From positions 516,860 through 580,859 of the forward strand of contig JAKQEE010000052.1 in NCBI GenBank assembly GCA_029558635.1: a stretch of DNA of 64,000 bases, in the 5' to 3' direction. A model generated the notes under the pieces. It worked only from the letters and a program-made list of their open reading frames with translations. It did no database searches and was not told the origin of the DNA. How positions within the stretch are numbered: position 1 is the stretch's first letter; every line of letters starts with the position of its first letter. The translations under genes and the position numbers were made by a program. Positions 27,591 through 37,331 of the stretch are shown in pieces. This stretch comes from Pseudomonadota bacterium (GTDB lineage: Bacteria > Pseudomonadota > Alphaproteobacteria > Micavibrionales > Micavibrionaceae).

Positions 27591-28900
27591 TAAGCCGTTT
27601 CAGCTTCGGTTTCTGACTCGACTTCGCCTTTATCCTTGCTCTTCTTCTTTTTCTTTTTGGAGTCAGAGAGAACGTAGACAGGTTTTTCGCTGTTCTTGAC
27701 AGTGCCTTCGTTGACGATGACTTCTTCCAGATTATCCATGTCAGGAATTTCATACATCGTATCAAGCAACATGCTTTCAAGGATGGAGCGCAAGCCACGC
27801 GCACCGGTTTTGCGTTCGATTGCTTTGGTGGCAATTTCGTGCAGAGCTTCCGGCGTAAAGGTCAGCTTGGTCGATTCCATTTCGAACAGGCGTTGGTATT
27901 GTTTGACCAAAGCGTTTTTCGGTTCGGTCAGGATCGAGATCAGCGCAGGTTCGTCAAGGTCGTCCAGTGTGGCTAGAACCGGCAGACGACCGATGAATTC
28001 AGGGATAAGACCGAACTTCAACAGATCTTCCGTTTCCAGTTGGCGCATGGCTTCCCCGGGTTTTTTCTCGCCCGGAGGAGCAACGTCAGCACCGAAGCCG
28101 ATGGAGGTCGAGCCTTTGGTGCGCATGCCGATGATTTTTTCAATTCCGGCGAAAGCTCCACCGCAGATGAAAAGGATGTTTGAGGTATCAACCTGCAAAA
28201 ATTCCTGTTGCGGGTGTTTGCGGCCACCTTGCGGCGGGACGCTTGCAATCGTGCCTTCCATTAACTTCAGCAAGGCCTGTTGTACGCCTTCGCCCGATAC
28301 GTCACGGGTGATAGACGGGTTGTCGGATTTGCGGCTGATTTTGTCGATTTCGTCGATATAGACGATCCCGCGCTGGGCGCGTTCGACATTATAGTCGCAG
28401 TTTTGCAAAAGTTTCAGAACGATGTTTTCAACGTCTTCACCAACGTAACCGGCTTCGGTCAGTGTCGTGGCGTCGGCCATGGTGAACGGCACATCAAGGA
28501 TGCGGGCCAGTGTCTGGGCCAGAAGGGTTTTACCCGAACCGGTCGGACCAACCAGCAGAATGTTGGATTTTGCGATTTCAATGTCGGCGCCTTTTTGTCC
28601 GACTTGCAAACGTTTGTAGTGGTTGTGAACTGCCACCGAAAGAACGCGTTTGGCGCGGTCTTGTCCGATGACGTAGTCGTCCAGAACGCCGCGAATTTCG
28701 CTTGGTGTTGGGACGGCATCGCCGGAACGGACCAACTGGCTCTTATCCTCTTCGCGGATAATGTCCATACAAAGCTCGACGCATTCATTACAGATGAAGA
28801 CATTGGGGCCAGCGATCAGCTTCTTGACCTCGTGTTGGCTCTTTCCGCAGAAAGAGCAGTACAGGGTGTTTTTGGATTCGCTTCCTGACGATTTCGACAT
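27590..28900 (-). CDS. clpX: ATP-dependent Clp protease ATP-binding subunit ClpX
   Basis: 436 residues. There is a zinc-binding domain ([11 protein letters not shown] ... [11 protein letters not shown]), then an AAA+ domain with Walker [16 protein letters not shown], Walker [11 protein letters not shown], the ClpP-contacting loop IGFGADV, and the sensor-2 arginine in [10 protein letters not shown]. ClpX unfolds tagged proteins for ClpP. The C-terminus has an unusual Lys-run followed by an acidic tail ([10 protein letters not shown], then [10 protein letters not shown]). clpP is not next to it, unlike in most bacteria. Confidence 0.97.
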   Translation of the reverse strand: MSKSSGSESKNTLYCSFCGKSQHEVKKLIAGPNVFICNECVELCMDIIREEDKSQLVRSGDAVPTPSEIRGVLDDYVIGQDRAKRVLSVAVHNHYKRLQVGQKGADIEIAKSNILLVGPTGSGKTLLAQTLARILDVPFTMADATTLTEAGYVGEDVENIVLKLLQNCDYNVERAQRGIVYIDEIDKISRKSDNPSITRDVSGEGVQQALLKLMEGTIASVPPQGGRKHPQQEFLQVDTSNILFICGGAFAGIEKIIGMRTKGSTSIGFGADVAPPGEKKPGEAMRQLETEDLLKFGLIPEFIGRLPVLATLDDLDEPALISILTEPKNALVKQYQRLFEMESTKLTFTPEALHEIATKAIERKTGARGLRSILESMLLDTMYEIPDMDNLEEVIVNEGTVKNSEKPVYVLSDSKKKKKKSKDKGEVESETEAETA

Positions 28901-29057
28901 ATTCTTTGTAGTCCTTACGACAAATTAATTTCGACTCATATATTGCACTTTGCCAAGGCAAAGCGAAGTACGCAAGCCCTTCTTTTGACAATCTTATTGA
29001 CTATTCGTTAATGAAAAGTGGAGAATGCGGCCAAGTGAAAGACATAAAGGTAATGCA

Positions 29058-29453
29058 ATGCAAAATCTGGACGAGATTCTCGAGACATTCGAACTGATCG
29101 AAGATTGGGAAGAACGTTATAGACTCCTGATTGATTTAGGAAAAAAATTGCCTGATCTGGCCGATGAGCTGCATCGCGACGAGTTTCTGGTCAAGGGCTG
29201 CACTTCAAAAGTCTGGATGGTTCCTGAAATTCGAAACGGGCGGTTTTATTTTCAGGCAGACAGTGATGCGCATATCGTCAAAGGTCTTGTTGCGCTGCTT
29301 TATGTTATTTTCAATAACATTTCTGTGGGCGAGATTGGCGCGATAGATATTGATGCGACTTTCAAAAAACTGGGTCTGGACCAGAATTTGTCCCCCAACC
29401 GCCGGAACGGATTTTACGCGATGGTAGAGAAAATCAGGTCCTATTCGGCTTGA
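29058..29453 (+). CDS. sufE: SufE-family sulfur acceptor
   Basis: 131 residues, starting at the ATG at 29058 with AAAGG seven bases upstream. The family pattern is clear: a helical start (EILETFELIEDWEERYRLLIDL) and then VKGCTSKVWM with the persulfide-carrying cysteine. The final helices contain SPNRRNGFYAMVEKIR. SufE takes sulfur from the desulfurase SufS and passes it to the SufBCD scaffold for Fe-S assembly. No other suf gene is in the window. Its end overlaps the convergent neighbour by 13 bases. Confidence 0.93.
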   Translation: MQNLDEILETFELIEDWEERYRLLIDLGKKLPDLADELHRDEFLVKGCTSKVWMVPEIRNGRFYFQADSDAHIVKGLVALLYVIFNNISVGEIGAIDIDATFKKLGLDQNLSPNRRNGFYAMVEKIRSYSA

Positions 29454-30010
29454 GTTTTTTTGTCCTCCTTTTCAGATTTGTTATTTTTCGCGTGGGTGGC
29501 TTTGAGGATTTCCGCAAAGGTTTTTCCGATTTGTTCGTTTTGCGGGCCTTTCATCTGGGCTTCGATGGTGAACATTGATTGTTCGCCGATCCAGATTTGT
29601 CCGGTGTACATATAAGGGGTGTTGTCTTTTGTGCCGATGCTCATGGAGGTTGACCTTCTGAAGCCATCCTGTTCATCGGAGCTGATGTCATAGGCTTCCA
29701 TGTTCTGATCTTTTAAAAGCCGTTTCAGTGTTTCTTCAGCAACTTCGGGTGTGTAGGTGTCGAGTTCTTCCTTCGGATAGGCCACGCATGTAACACGGAC
29801 GTTCAGTGATGAATCGGGAGGCGCTATTTTGGTGAAGGTCACAACATCGGTGCAGTTGTCTCCCAGCAGGCATTTGTTTTCGATGAACGGTTTTTCGGGA
29901 AAGGTTACTTCGGTGTCGCAATGATCCGGTGCGTAGGTAAAGCTCTCAGCCTTTGCCGTTCCACACAGAAGGACTAGAAATACGGCGGCTATCAGTAGAT
30001 GTTTATTCAT
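29441..30010 (-). CDS. Secreted hypothetical protein
   Basis: 189 residues with a clear signal peptide (HLLIAAVFLVLLCGTAKA, then cleavage). The mature protein has two cysteines in KCLLGDNCTDVV and another in VRVTCVAYP. A beta-rich middle follows (MYTGQIWIGEQSMFTIEAQMKG) and a Lys-rich end. It is likely periplasmic. I do not recognise the family. It sits directly downstream of cobT in the same direction with a 35-base gap, and converges on sufE. Its function is unknown. Confidence 0.75.
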   Translation of the reverse strand: MNKHLLIAAVFLVLLCGTAKAESFTYAPDHCDTEVTFPEKPFIENKCLLGDNCTDVVTFTKIAPPDSSLNVRVTCVAYPKEELDTYTPEVAEETLKRLLKDQNMEAYDISSDEQDGFRRSTSMSIGTKDNTPYMYTGQIWIGEQSMFTIEAQMKGPQNEQIGKTFAEILKATHAKNNKSEKEDKKTQAE

Positions 30011-30045
30011 TTTGAAATCTCTTTTGTTGTTTGGAATTGCTCGTT

Positions 30046-31917
30046 TTATCTGTCGAAAAGTTCGGAAAGGTTGGAAATTAGGGCTTCGCCAAGGTCCGAG
30101 GCATCGTTGATCATGATCGCCCGCTCGTAATAACGGGTGACGTCGTGACCGATGCCGATGGCGGTTAAATCCACTTTGCCGATGGTTTCGATCCAGCTTA
30201 TGACATGGCGCAGATCGTTTTCAAGGATATTGGCGGGATTGACCGACAGGGTTGAATCGTCCACCGGTGCGCCGTCGGAAATGACCATCAGGATTTTGCG
30301 TTCTTCGTTGCGGGTGGCCAAACGGTTATAGGCCCAGACCAGAGCTTCGCCGTCGATATTTTCTTTGAGCAAACCTTCTTTCAGCATCAGGCCCAGATTT
30401 TTGCGGGCGCGGCGCATCGGCTGGTCGGCGGATTTATAGATGATGTGACGCAGGTCGTTGAGGCGTCCCGGATATTCGGGACGGCTGTTGCCGATCCAGA
30501 CGTCACGTGACTTGCCGCCTTTCCATGTGCGGGTGGTAAATCCCAGAATTTCGCATTTGATGCCGCAGCGTTCGAGTGTCCTCGCCAGAATATCGGCGCA
30601 CATCGCGGCAATGGTGATGGGGCGGCCACGCATCGAACCGGAATTGTCGAGGAGAAGGGTAACAATTGTGTCCTTGAATTCTGTTTCCTTTTCCTGTTTG
30701 AAGGTGAGCGGCACGGTCGGGTTGGCGACGACGCGGGCGAGGCGGGCGGTATCGAGATAGCCTTCTTCCAGATCAAAAGCCCAAGAGCGTTGTTGCCGCG
30801 CCAAGAGCTTTCGTTGCAGACGATTGGCGAGTTTGGCGATCAGCGGTTGCAGGTGGGTAAGTTGTTTGTCGAGCATGGCGCGGAGACGATACAGTTCTTC
30901 AAAGTCGGCCAGATCTTCGGCCCGCACCACTTCATCGAATTCGGTGGTGTAGATGGCGTAGGTCGTTCCTGGCCCGGATTCACCGTGGGCGTAATCCGAT
31001 TTGATTTCGGCGGATTGGTCGGTGTCGAAATCGTTGTCGCTGTCACCTTGGGAAGACATATCTTCTTGGCCAAGCTCCTGTTCTTCGTCGCTTTCTTCTG
31101 CGTTGTCGCTGTTTTCTTCATCAGACGGGGATTTCTGCCGGCTGTCGTCGTCTTTTTTGTCTTTTTTCTCGGCGTCGAGATCGCAGGAATCCTGTACCTT
31201 TTCTTCGTCGGGCGTTTCAGGACTTTCGTCGTCTTTTTGCCCGTCTCCTTCGGTGTCTCCTTCGCCGCTCAACAATTCCAGTTGACGCAAAAGGGTTTTG
31301 GTTTCGAGGTTGAATGTTTTTTGATTGGAGAGAGACGCGCGGAGTTTTTCCATCCATCCATCTCCCAGTTTTTCTTCAATCCAGTCGCACCACAAACCGA
31401 CCAGATGTTCGGCATTGGCGGGCAATGGGGTGTCGGTGAGGCGGGACAGGGTGAGGGCGTGCAGCGCATCGGGGAGCGTGTCATTGCGGCGCGTGTGGAG
31501 TTGATGGTAGCCCAGTTGCGTGAATTTCTTTTCAAGCGCGGCGGAGAGATTGGTTTTAACGCCGTCATAACCTTGAGAGCCCAGAGCTTCGACCCGTGCC
31601 ATTTCCAGTGCCTCGAATACAGCGCGGGCGCGGTCGTCTTTCGGGGCCAGTCTGGTGTGGAGTTTGGTGTTGTGGTATTTCAGGCGTAGCCCTTCGGCAT
31701 CGGCTTCGCCTCTGGCTGCGGCAATATCTTCTGTGTTGGGTTTGATCGGCGGAACAGATAGTCGGGCGCGGTTTTCAGGCAGGTTTGACAGTTTTTTTGA
31801 AATGGTTTCGGCTGCGCTATAGACCACTTCGACCGTTTTCTTGCCCGCCAGAGCACGCACCGTTGCTGCCTGCGCGTCTTTGAAGGTTTCGGCGTTTTGC
31901 GGCGTGTTGATATCCAC
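30046..31917 (-). CDS. cobT: CobT-type cobaltochelatase subunit
   Basis: 623 residues. The N-terminal CobT domain has a long acidic Asp/Glu/Ser-rich middle (about 230-310). The C-terminal von Willebrand A domain has the MIDAS motif DNSGSMRG (Asp424, Ser426, Ser428). Together with CobS it forms the AAA+ motor part of the aerobic cobalt chelatase that works with CobN. It overlaps nothing but starts one base after the cobS stop, so the two are coupled. CobN and other cobalamin genes are not in the window, and many alphaproteobacteria carry CobST here regardless. Confidence 0.93.
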   Translation of the reverse strand: MDINTPQNAETFKDAQAATVRALAGKKTVEVVYSAAETISKKLSNLPENRARLSVPPIKPNTEDIAAARGEADAEGLRLKYHNTKLHTRLAPKDDRARAVFEALEMARVEALGSQGYDGVKTNLSAALEKKFTQLGYHQLHTRRNDTLPDALHALTLSRLTDTPLPANAEHLVGLWCDWIEEKLGDGWMEKLRASLSNQKTFNLETKTLLRQLELLSGEGDTEGDGQKDDESPETPDEEKVQDSCDLDAEKKDKKDDDSRQKSPSDEENSDNAEESDEEQELGQEDMSSQGDSDNDFDTDQSAEIKSDYAHGESGPGTTYAIYTTEFDEVVRAEDLADFEELYRLRAMLDKQLTHLQPLIAKLANRLQRKLLARQQRSWAFDLEEGYLDTARLARVVANPTVPLTFKQEKETEFKDTIVTLLLDNSGSMRGRPITIAAMCADILARTLERCGIKCEILGFTTRTWKGGKSRDVWIGNSRPEYPGRLNDLRHIIYKSADQPMRRARKNLGLMLKEGLLKENIDGEALVWAYNRLATRNEERKILMVISDGAPVDDSTLSVNPANILENDLRHVISWIETIGKVDLTAIGIGHDVTRYYERAIMINDASDLGEALISNLSELFDR

Positions 31918-31918
31918 C

Positions 31919-32920
31919 TTATTGGTCCAATTCTACCCCGAAGCAGCGTTGGTAATATTCGGCCAAGATCGGGCGTTCCAGTTCGTCACATTTGTTATAG
32001 AAGCTCAGGCGGAAGGCCATCTCGCGGTCCTTGAAAATTTTGGTGTTTTCGGCCCAGCTGATGACCGTGCGCGGGGACATCAGGGTTGAAAGATCGCCGT
32101 TTTTAAATCCTTCGCGGGTGAGGCTTGCGAGCTTAACCATCTTGTCAATCTCGCCACGATCGAAATCGGGATGTTTGGCCATCACAATATTCATTTCCAC
32201 ATCGTGCGGCAGGTAGTTGAGGACGGTCACAATATTCCAGCGGTCGAGCTGGCCTTGGTTGAGTTGATGCGTGCCGTGATATAGCCCCGTAGCGTCACCC
32301 AAGCCAATGGTGTTGGCGGTGGCAAACAGACGAAAGGCGGGGTGAGGGCGGATCACCTGATTTTGGTCGAGCAGCGTCAGGCGGCCTTCGGCCTCTAACA
32401 CACGCTGGATGACAAACATTACATCGGGTCGGCCTGCGTCATATTCATCAAAGGTCAGGGTGACGGGGTTTTGAATAGCCCATGGCAATAGGCCTTCTTT
32501 CCATTCTGTGACTTGTTTGCCCTCTTTCAAGACGATCATGTCCTTGCCGAGGAGATCTATCCGGCTGACGTGAGAGTCAAGGTTGATCCGTACGCACGGC
32601 CAGTTGAGGCGCGCGGCAACCTGTTCGATGTGGGTCGATTTCCCCGTGCCGTGGAAGCCTTGAATCATGACGCGGCGGTTGAACGCAAACCCCGCGAGCA
32701 GTGCCAGCGTGGTGTCGTGGTCGAATTGGTAGGTTTCGTCCTTCAACGGGACGTTGGGCATATCGCCGCTGAACCCCGGGACGTCCCAATCAATATCAAG
32801 TCCGAATGTTTTTCGGACGTTATACATCTTGTCGGGAATGGTCAGGTGGCGAGGGTTGTTGGGCGTCAAACTTGTGACATCAAACGCCATCGCCATCGGT
32901 TCTTGTTTCATGTCGGACAT
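31919..32920 (-). CDS. cobS: CobS-type AAA+ ATPase subunit of cobaltochelatase
   Basis: 333 residues. Walker A is [13 protein letters not shown] (Gly88-Ser95). The conserved CobS segments [34 protein letters not shown] and [12 protein letters not shown] follow, the last being the sensor region. The N-terminal [10 protein letters not shown] pattern is also typical of CobS. It hydrolyses ATP to drive metal insertion with CobT and CobN, or possibly remodels other targets. It precedes cobT by one base and follows the solute-binding protein gene by six bases. Confidence 0.95.
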   Translation of the reverse strand: MSDMKQEPMAMAFDVTSLTPNNPRHLTIPDKMYNVRKTFGLDIDWDVPGFSGDMPNVPLKDETYQFDHDTTLALLAGFAFNRRVMIQGFHGTGKSTHIEQVAARLNWPCVRINLDSHVSRIDLLGKDMIVLKEGKQVTEWKEGLLPWAIQNPVTLTFDEYDAGRPDVMFVIQRVLEAEGRLTLLDQNQVIRPHPAFRLFATANTIGLGDATGLYHGTHQLNQGQLDRWNIVTVLNYLPHDVEMNIVMAKHPDFDRGEIDKMVKLASLTREGFKNGDLSTLMSPRTVISWAENTKIFKDREMAFRLSFYNKCDELERPILAEYYQRCFGVELDQ

Positions 32921-32926
32921 TTTATT

Positions 32927-33814
32927 CTAGTCTTTCTTTTCTTCGGTTTGAGAGGACGGTTGTTCGCAAATTTTTTGTCCCTTTTCAGATATTGCAGGGA
33001 CGGCACATTCTTCGCCCAGCAGGAGTGACCCTTTGGGCATTTTATGCTCATCGAGAATTTTGCGCATCAGCTCGAGGTTTTCAGGTTTTTCAGTGCCGAA
33101 TGTATCGTTGAGGAATTTTGTCATCGGTTCGTCATTCTTTTTTGAAACCAGAAACATGCGCATGGCGATCACCGGCTTATCCGAGAAATGGCGGATAGTG
33201 TCTGGGTTGTTGCGCATATAGTTTTCTGCGGAGATATGTTCGTTAATTACGGCGTCCACCTTGCTGTATTTCAATTGATCATAGAACTCTGCGGTCGAGC
33301 TGGTTTGCGGGAGGCTTGTGAATTTTCCTTCAGGGAAGGCCGTTTTGGTGATTTCGGTCAGGGCGTAGCCATCCTGTGTTGCGAAGTTCGCCGTTTTTAA
33401 TTGATCTTCCGTGATAGCAGATTTTTCGGGAACATAGACATAATAGGGAAGCGCGCCGATAAAGGCAGGGAAATCCAGAAGCTTTGAAAAATTCGGATCG
33501 GGTGTGCATGGAACGCAAAGCAGGTCAATCTTGTTGGTTTCAATGCTGGGAACGACCTGATCGAAATTGACATCTTGCGACCACTCAATCTTGTAACCGT
33601 CCCTTTGCGCAACGGCTTCCAGATAATCGTGTGTTAGTCCGCCGATTTCGCCTGTGTTCGGGTTGATGGTGATAAACGGTTCATAGGGCAGGTATCCGCA
33701 GCGCAGGGTTTTGGTTTCCTTCACGCGGTCATAAACAGACTTTTCCTGATCTGCGGCGAAGGCTGGTGCTGCGATTGTCAGCAAAAAAAGGAATAGAAAA
33801 AGCGTTCTTATCAT
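32927..33814 (-). CDS. Periplasmic solute-binding protein, family 3
   Basis: 295 residues with a signal peptide (LFLFLFLLTIAAPAFAADQ). The mature part follows the SBP_bac_3 pattern: TLRCGYLPYEPFITINPNTGEIGGLTHDYLEAVAQRDGYKIEW, then a Cys-containing LLCVPCTPDP and FDQVVPSIETNKIDLL. Members bind amino acids or similar ligands for ABC uptake, and some act in signalling. No permease or ATPase gene is adjacent, so the partner is unknown. The sequence ends in a charged QTEEKKD tail. It is upstream of cobS on the same strand with a gap of only six bases. Confidence 0.85.
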   Translation of the reverse strand: MIRTLFLFLFLLTIAAPAFAADQEKSVYDRVKETKTLRCGYLPYEPFITINPNTGEIGGLTHDYLEAVAQRDGYKIEWSQDVNFDQVVPSIETNKIDLLCVPCTPDPNFSKLLDFPAFIGALPYYVYVPEKSAITEDQLKTANFATQDGYALTEITKTAFPEGKFTSLPQTSSTAEFYDQLKYSKVDAVINEHISAENYMRNNPDTIRHFSDKPVIAMRMFLVSKKNDEPMTKFLNDTFGTEKPENLELMRKILDEHKMPKGSLLLGEECAVPAISEKGQKICEQPSSQTEEKKD

Positions 33815-33849
33815 TGAGACCTCGGGTTTGGAAAAGGCGGTTGGGCGGC

Positions 33850-34434
33850 CTAGCGTTCCGGCAGTTCTTCGAACTTCTGATAAGCCAGCTTTAGTACTGT
33901 AAAGGCCATGTTGATTTTCTTCAAGCTCTCTTCCGCCTGGGGATCTGGGCCGACGTGATCGGGGTGGTGCTTTTTGACCAAGGCCTTGTAGCGGGCCTTT
34001 ATTGCGTCGAGGGTCACGGGAGGTTCAACCCCCATAATAGCCAGAGCTTCGAGTTCCGGGGTGTTGCGCGGCTGGTCCTTTTTGGGCGGTGCTTCATCGG
34101 TAAAATTGTAGGTTTGCCATGCTTTTTGATAGAGTTTTTCATTTGCCATGCTGTCAAAGCGGCGAGTCGGACGGTCCCAAACGGTGCTGGTGTTGATGTG
34201 TCTTTCGATATCGGCAGGAGACATTCCCGAAAAAAAGTCCCAAGCTTTGTTGTATTCCTGAATGTGGGTCAGGCAGAACCAGTAATGGTCGGAAAGGGCG
34301 CGGTCCTTCGGGGCTTTGTATTCTCCGCATTCGGCGCACTCCGGCATATCGCAGGTGCGTCTCTGCGGGCCGGACGGCCTGTTATTGCCGTCGGCGAATT
34401 CTGGAGAATTCGGTTTTAAAAATATCTGTGGCAT
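33850..34434 (-). CDS. J-domain protein with N-terminal Cys-rich segment
   Basis: 194 residues from the ATG at 34434; its RBS (AGAAGG) touches the start codon, and a TTG 39 bases upstream is an alternative. The C-terminal third is a J domain with the HPD tripeptide (ALVKKHHPDHVG). The N-terminal part has CDMPECAECGEYKAP and a later Cys in YWFCLTH, which could bind zinc. It looks like the DnaJ-like proteins of alphaproteobacteria often found next to bolA. It would stimulate an Hsp70. It is divergent from bolA, with about 44 bases between the starts. Confidence 0.88.
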   Translation of the reverse strand: MPQIFLKPNSPEFADGNNRPSGPQRRTCDMPECAECGEYKAPKDRALSDHYWFCLTHIQEYNKAWDFFSGMSPADIERHINTSTVWDRPTRRFDSMANEKLYQKAWQTYNFTDEAPPKKDQPRNTPELEALAIMGVEPPVTLDAIKARYKALVKKHHPDHVGPDPQAEESLKKINMAFTVLKLAYQKFEELPER

Positions 34435-34478
34435 CCTTCTATAATGATAAAATAGAATGGTCTTCAGGAGCAAAGTAA

Positions 34479-34781
34479 ATGTCAGTTCGCGACCGTATAA
34501 TCAAGGCTTTGGAAAAAAAATTTCATCCTTTTTACCTGAATGTGGAAGATTTCAGCGCCAGCCATGCCGGGCACTCTGGTTCCCGCGAGGGCGGCGAGAG
34601 TCATTTCAGCGTGGTTATCGTTTCCAATGAATTCGGCGACAGGTCCATGACTGAACGGCACCGGATGATCTATGCTTTACTTAATCCCGAAATTCAGGCC
34701 GGACTGCATGCTCTGAAGATCAAGACTCTGACAATTGAAGAGGCGAGAAAAAGAAATCTCCTGACTGGCAGCAACCTGTAA
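34479..34781 (+). CDS. bolA: BolA-family protein
   Basis: 100 residues. The BolA fold pattern is visible: VRDRIIKALEKKF at the start, then VEDFSASHAGHSG with the conserved His pair, GESHFSVVIVSNEF, and NPEIQAGLHALKIKTL near the end. BolA proteins pair with monothiol glutaredoxins in iron-sulfur handling, or act as stress-related regulators. The gene is divergent from the J-domain gene and lies upstream of the RHH gene. Confidence 0.93.
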   Translation: MSVRDRIIKALEKKFHPFYLNVEDFSASHAGHSGSREGGESHFSVVIVSNEFGDRSMTERHRMIYALLNPEIQAGLHALKIKTLTIEEARKRNLLTGSNL

Positions 34782-34845
34782 TTGATTTTATTATTCCATT
34801 AATGTATACCTATGGATGTATTTAATGGGATGGGAGGGAGAGTTT

Positions 34846-35259
34846 ATGTCCTTATTCGATAAAAGATCAGTCTACGAGCGTGGAACCTCTGTGGTCAGCC
34901 AAATCGACGAATATCGTTGCAAATCCACTCTGGTGAGCCGGAATATTACCGTTTTGGGGCGGAGGACTTCGATCCGTTTGGAACCCGAAATGTGGGCCGC
35001 CCTATACGATATCGCCCGCAGGGAAGGAACCAGCATTCACAATATCTGCTCTTTGGTCGAGTTGAGAAAAGTCAAGGAAAGCACGTTGACGGCTGCGATT
35101 CGAGTGTTTCTGTTGCTTTACTATCGTGCGGCATCGACGGAAGACGGTCATAACCGCGCACGGCATGGCAATTTCGATGTGATGAAATCCCGCGTCAAGG
35201 TGACCGATGAAATGCTAGGTTCAAGTCAGCGGTTGGCAAGGGCAGGGGCTTTGAGTTAG
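34846..35259 (+). CDS. Ribbon-helix-helix domain protein (RHH_4 type)
   Basis: 137 residues from the ATG at 34846 (GGGAGGGAGAGTTT before it). The RHH_4-type segment is evident: SRNITVLGRRTSIRLEPEMW, then ALYDIARREGTSIHNICSLV. This alphaproteobacterial family is predicted to bind DNA, but I know of no target. The N-terminal residues and the C-terminal tail after residue 95 are unstructured-looking and charged. It lies 65 bases after bolA and converges on accA, with a terminator hairpin overlapping its stop. Confidence 0.85.
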   Translation: MSLFDKRSVYERGTSVVSQIDEYRCKSTLVSRNITVLGRRTSIRLEPEMWAALYDIARREGTSIHNICSLVELRKVKESTLTAAIRVFLLLYYRAASTEDGHNRARHGNFDVMKSRVKVTDEMLGSSQRLARAGALS

Positions 35260-35278
35260 AGGCCCCCTTCTTTTTTAT
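35245..35278 (+). terminator. Terminator overlapping the RHH gene stop codon
   Basis: GGGGCTTT pairs with AGAGGCCCC (stem of eight with G-U pairs, loop GAGTTA) and is followed by TTCTTTTTTATT. The stem and loop include the stop codon TAG of the RHH gene. Confidence 0.75.
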
Positions 35279-36222
35279 TATTGCCGTCCCATGGCCAGAT
35301 ATTTCTGGCGGCGGCGTTTGACAAGGCGCTCGGAATCCCATGGGCTGAGTTCCAGCAGTCCTTTTTCGATTTGGGCTCCTACCATTGAAACCGCTTCGGT
35401 GCGGGCGCGGTGCGCGCCGCCCAGAGGTTCGGGGATGATGCCGTCGATCAGTTTCAATCCGTAGAGATCTTGCGCGGTGAGTTTCAGCGCAGTTGCCGCT
35501 TCTTCTGCTTGTTGGGCGGAGCGCCACAGGATGGAGGCGCAGCCTTCGGGCGAGATCACCGAATAGATCGAGTGTTCGAGCATGTACACGCGGTCGGCGG
35601 TGGCAATGGCAATTGCGCCGCCCGATCCGCCTTCACCGATAATAACCGAGATGATCGGGGTGCGAACGCGCAGGCAGGAATCAATTGACTGGGCAATAGC
35701 TTCGGCTTGGCCGCGTGCCTCGGCATCGACGCCCGGATAAGCGCCGGCAGTATCGACCAGAGAGATGACAGGGAGTTGGAATTGGCTGGCCATGTCCATC
35801 AAGCGGATCGCTTTGCGATATCCTTCGGGGCGGGCCATGCCGAAATTGTGACGGATGCGGCTTTCGGTGTCGTTGCCTTTTTCCTGTCCCATGATCACGC
35901 AGGAGCGTCCATTGAATCGTCCCAAGCCGCCGATCAGAGCTTTGTCTTCACCAAAGAAGCGGTCGCCTGCGAGCGGTGTGAAATCGGTAATCAGGTTTTT
36001 GATGTAATCGTTGAAATGCGGACGTTCCTGATGGCGGGCAACCTGAACTTTTTGCGCAGGGGTGAGCTTGGCGTAAGTGGTGGCCTTGAGTTTTTCGGCC
36101 TTGCTTTCCAGACGGGAAATTTCGTCAGCGATGTTGACGTCTTTGCCGCTCGACATGTTTCGCAGCTCGGCAATTTTACCCTCTAATTCAGCGATCGGTT
36201 TTTCAAATTCCAATGCAACCAT
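35278..36222 (-). CDS. accA: Acetyl-CoA carboxylase carboxyltransferase subunit alpha
   Basis: 314 residues, usual length. Family motifs: LEFEKPIAELEGKIAEL at the start, RPHFNDYIKNLITDFTPLAGDR, GQEKGNDTESRIRHNFGMARPEGYRKA, and VISLVDTAGAYPGVDAEARGQAEAIA with the oxyanion-hole glycines (GEGGSGGAIA). It transfers carboxyl from biotin to acetyl-CoA with AccD, the committed step of fatty-acid synthesis. A sigma-70-like promoter that overlaps a long hairpin is placed upstream (36255-36301). xerD lies upstream on the same strand. Confidence 0.97.
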   Translation of the reverse strand: MVALEFEKPIAELEGKIAELRNMSSGKDVNIADEISRLESKAEKLKATTYAKLTPAQKVQVARHQERPHFNDYIKNLITDFTPLAGDRFFGEDKALIGGLGRFNGRSCVIMGQEKGNDTESRIRHNFGMARPEGYRKAIRLMDMASQFQLPVISLVDTAGAYPGVDAEARGQAEAIAQSIDSCLRVRTPIISVIIGEGGSGGAIAIATADRVYMLEHSIYSVISPEGCASILWRSAQQAEEAATALKLTAQDLYGLKLIDGIIPEPLGGAHRARTEAVSMVGAQIEKGLLELSPWDSERLVKRRRQKYLAMGRQ

Positions 36223-36254
36223 TTTTGTTTTTCCTTGTTAGTTATGTGCTGCGC

Positions 36255-36283
36255 ACCATAGCAAATCAGGCAGGACGTTACAA
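36255..36283 (-). promoter_or_regulatory. Probable sigma-70 promoter of accA inside a hairpin
   Basis: On the minus strand, TTGTAA (36278-36283), a 17-base spacer and TATGGT (36255-36260) make a good sigma-70 match 33 bases before the accA ATG. A perfect 12-bp inverted repeat, AAATCAGGCAGG (36263-36274) and CCTGCCTGATTT (36290-36301), overlaps the spacer and -35. It could be a xerD terminator lacking a U-run or a protein-binding site. Confidence 0.55.
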
Positions 36284-36333
36284 ATGCGACCTGCCTGATT
36301 TCAATAATATCTGTTTATAAGTTGCGTCCCAAA

Positions 36334-37317
36334 TTACGCTTCTTTGGACAGAGGATGAGCTTCCTCGACCGTTTTCTTCAGCTTTTTGCCGATGATGTGT
36401 GTGTAGATCTGGGTGGTGGCAATATCGGCGTGACCCAACATTTTTTGAACAGCGCGGAGGTCGGCTCCGTTGCTCAGCAGATGGGTTGCGAACGCGTGAC
36501 GCAGGATGTGCGGAGATACGCGGTCTTCGTCGATTTTTGCGGCGCGGGCCAAATCTTTGAGAAGCTGGGCAAAACGTTGACGGGTCAGGTGACCGCTGTC
36601 AGACGTGCGGGATGGGTACAACCATTTGGCTTGACGTGCGGCATCTTCGCCACCGACAAATTGGCTGCGGACATCCATATATTCGCCAAGAGCTTTTTGA
36701 GCCGAGTCGCTCAATGGAACCATACGTTCACGTCCACCTTTGCCTTCAACCATAATGAACTGGTTGCCTTCGGCAATGGCAGAGAGCGGCAGACCGACGA
36801 GTTCGGAAACGCGCAAGCCGGTTGCATAAAGCAATTCGAGCAAGCAGACGAGACGAACGCTTTCAGCACCGCCTTGTTCACCTGCAACCTTGATGAGCGT
36901 ATCGACTTCGCCTTCGCTCAGGGTTTTTGGCAGGGTGCGGGTTTGTTTCGGACTTTCGATCGTCGAGGTCGGATCGTCAGTGCGCTTGTTCTCGGATACG
37001 AGGTAGCGGTAGAACTGACGCAGAGCCGAAAGGCGACGGGCAACCGTGCGTACGGCGATCTGGTTTTTGTTTTGACCTTTGATGTGAATCTTGTTGCTGA
37101 GATCTGCGAGGTACGCTTTCAGATCGTCAGTTGTTGCAACGTCGATTTCTTTGCTGCGCGAATTACGCAGGTACAAGCTGACATCCGCCAGATCACGCCA
37201 GTAAGCATGACGGGTGTTCAAAGCCGCACCACGTTCGGTGGTGAGCATATCTAAAAACGAATCTACCGTCTTTGAAAGAACGGGTTTCGGCATTGCCGGA
37301 CGACCTGGACGAGCCAT
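36334..37317 (-). CDS. xerD: Site-specific tyrosine recombinase XerD
   Basis: 327 residues. The core-binding SAM-like domain covers about 1-110, and the catalytic domain about 120-327. The active-site set is complete: Arg169 (ATGLRVSEL), Lys194 (KGGRERM), His270 and Arg273 (SPHILRHAFATHLL), His296 (MLGHADI) and Tyr305 (TTQIYTHI). It resolves chromosome dimers at dif with XerC. Its place upstream of accA and downstream of the aroKB region is common in alphaproteobacteria, so it is a housekeeping gene and not a phage integrase. Confidence 0.93.
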   Translation of the reverse strand: MARPGRPAMPKPVLSKTVDSFLDMLTTERGAALNTRHAYWRDLADVSLYLRNSRSKEIDVATTDDLKAYLADLSNKIHIKGQNKNQIAVRTVARRLSALRQFYRYLVSENKRTDDPTSTIESPKQTRTLPKTLSEGEVDTLIKVAGEQGGAESVRLVCLLELLYATGLRVSELVGLPLSAIAEGNQFIMVEGKGGRERMVPLSDSAQKALGEYMDVRSQFVGGEDAARQAKWLYPSRTSDSGHLTRQRFAQLLKDLARAAKIDEDRVSPHILRHAFATHLLSNGADLRAVQKMLGHADIATTQIYTHIIGKKLKKTVEEAHPLSKEA

Positions 37318-37331
37318 TTCTCTTTTCTCCT

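Noticed and set aside
28948..28963. CTTTGCC-AA-GGCAAAG dyad before clpX and sufE as an operator
   Set aside because: Short perfect dyad in a divergent gap, but nothing links it to a known regulator.
30790..31689. 299-codon plus-strand frame opposite cobT
   Set aside because: It mirrors the acidic low-complexity middle of cobT and has no RBS or known motif.
36322..37254. 310-codon plus-strand frame opposite xerD
   Set aside because: xerD has a full catalytic set; the antisense frame has no motif.
36334..37317. Phage or island integrase
   Set aside because: Catalytic set and neighbours (accA, aroKB) fit housekeeping XerD; no phage genes are near.
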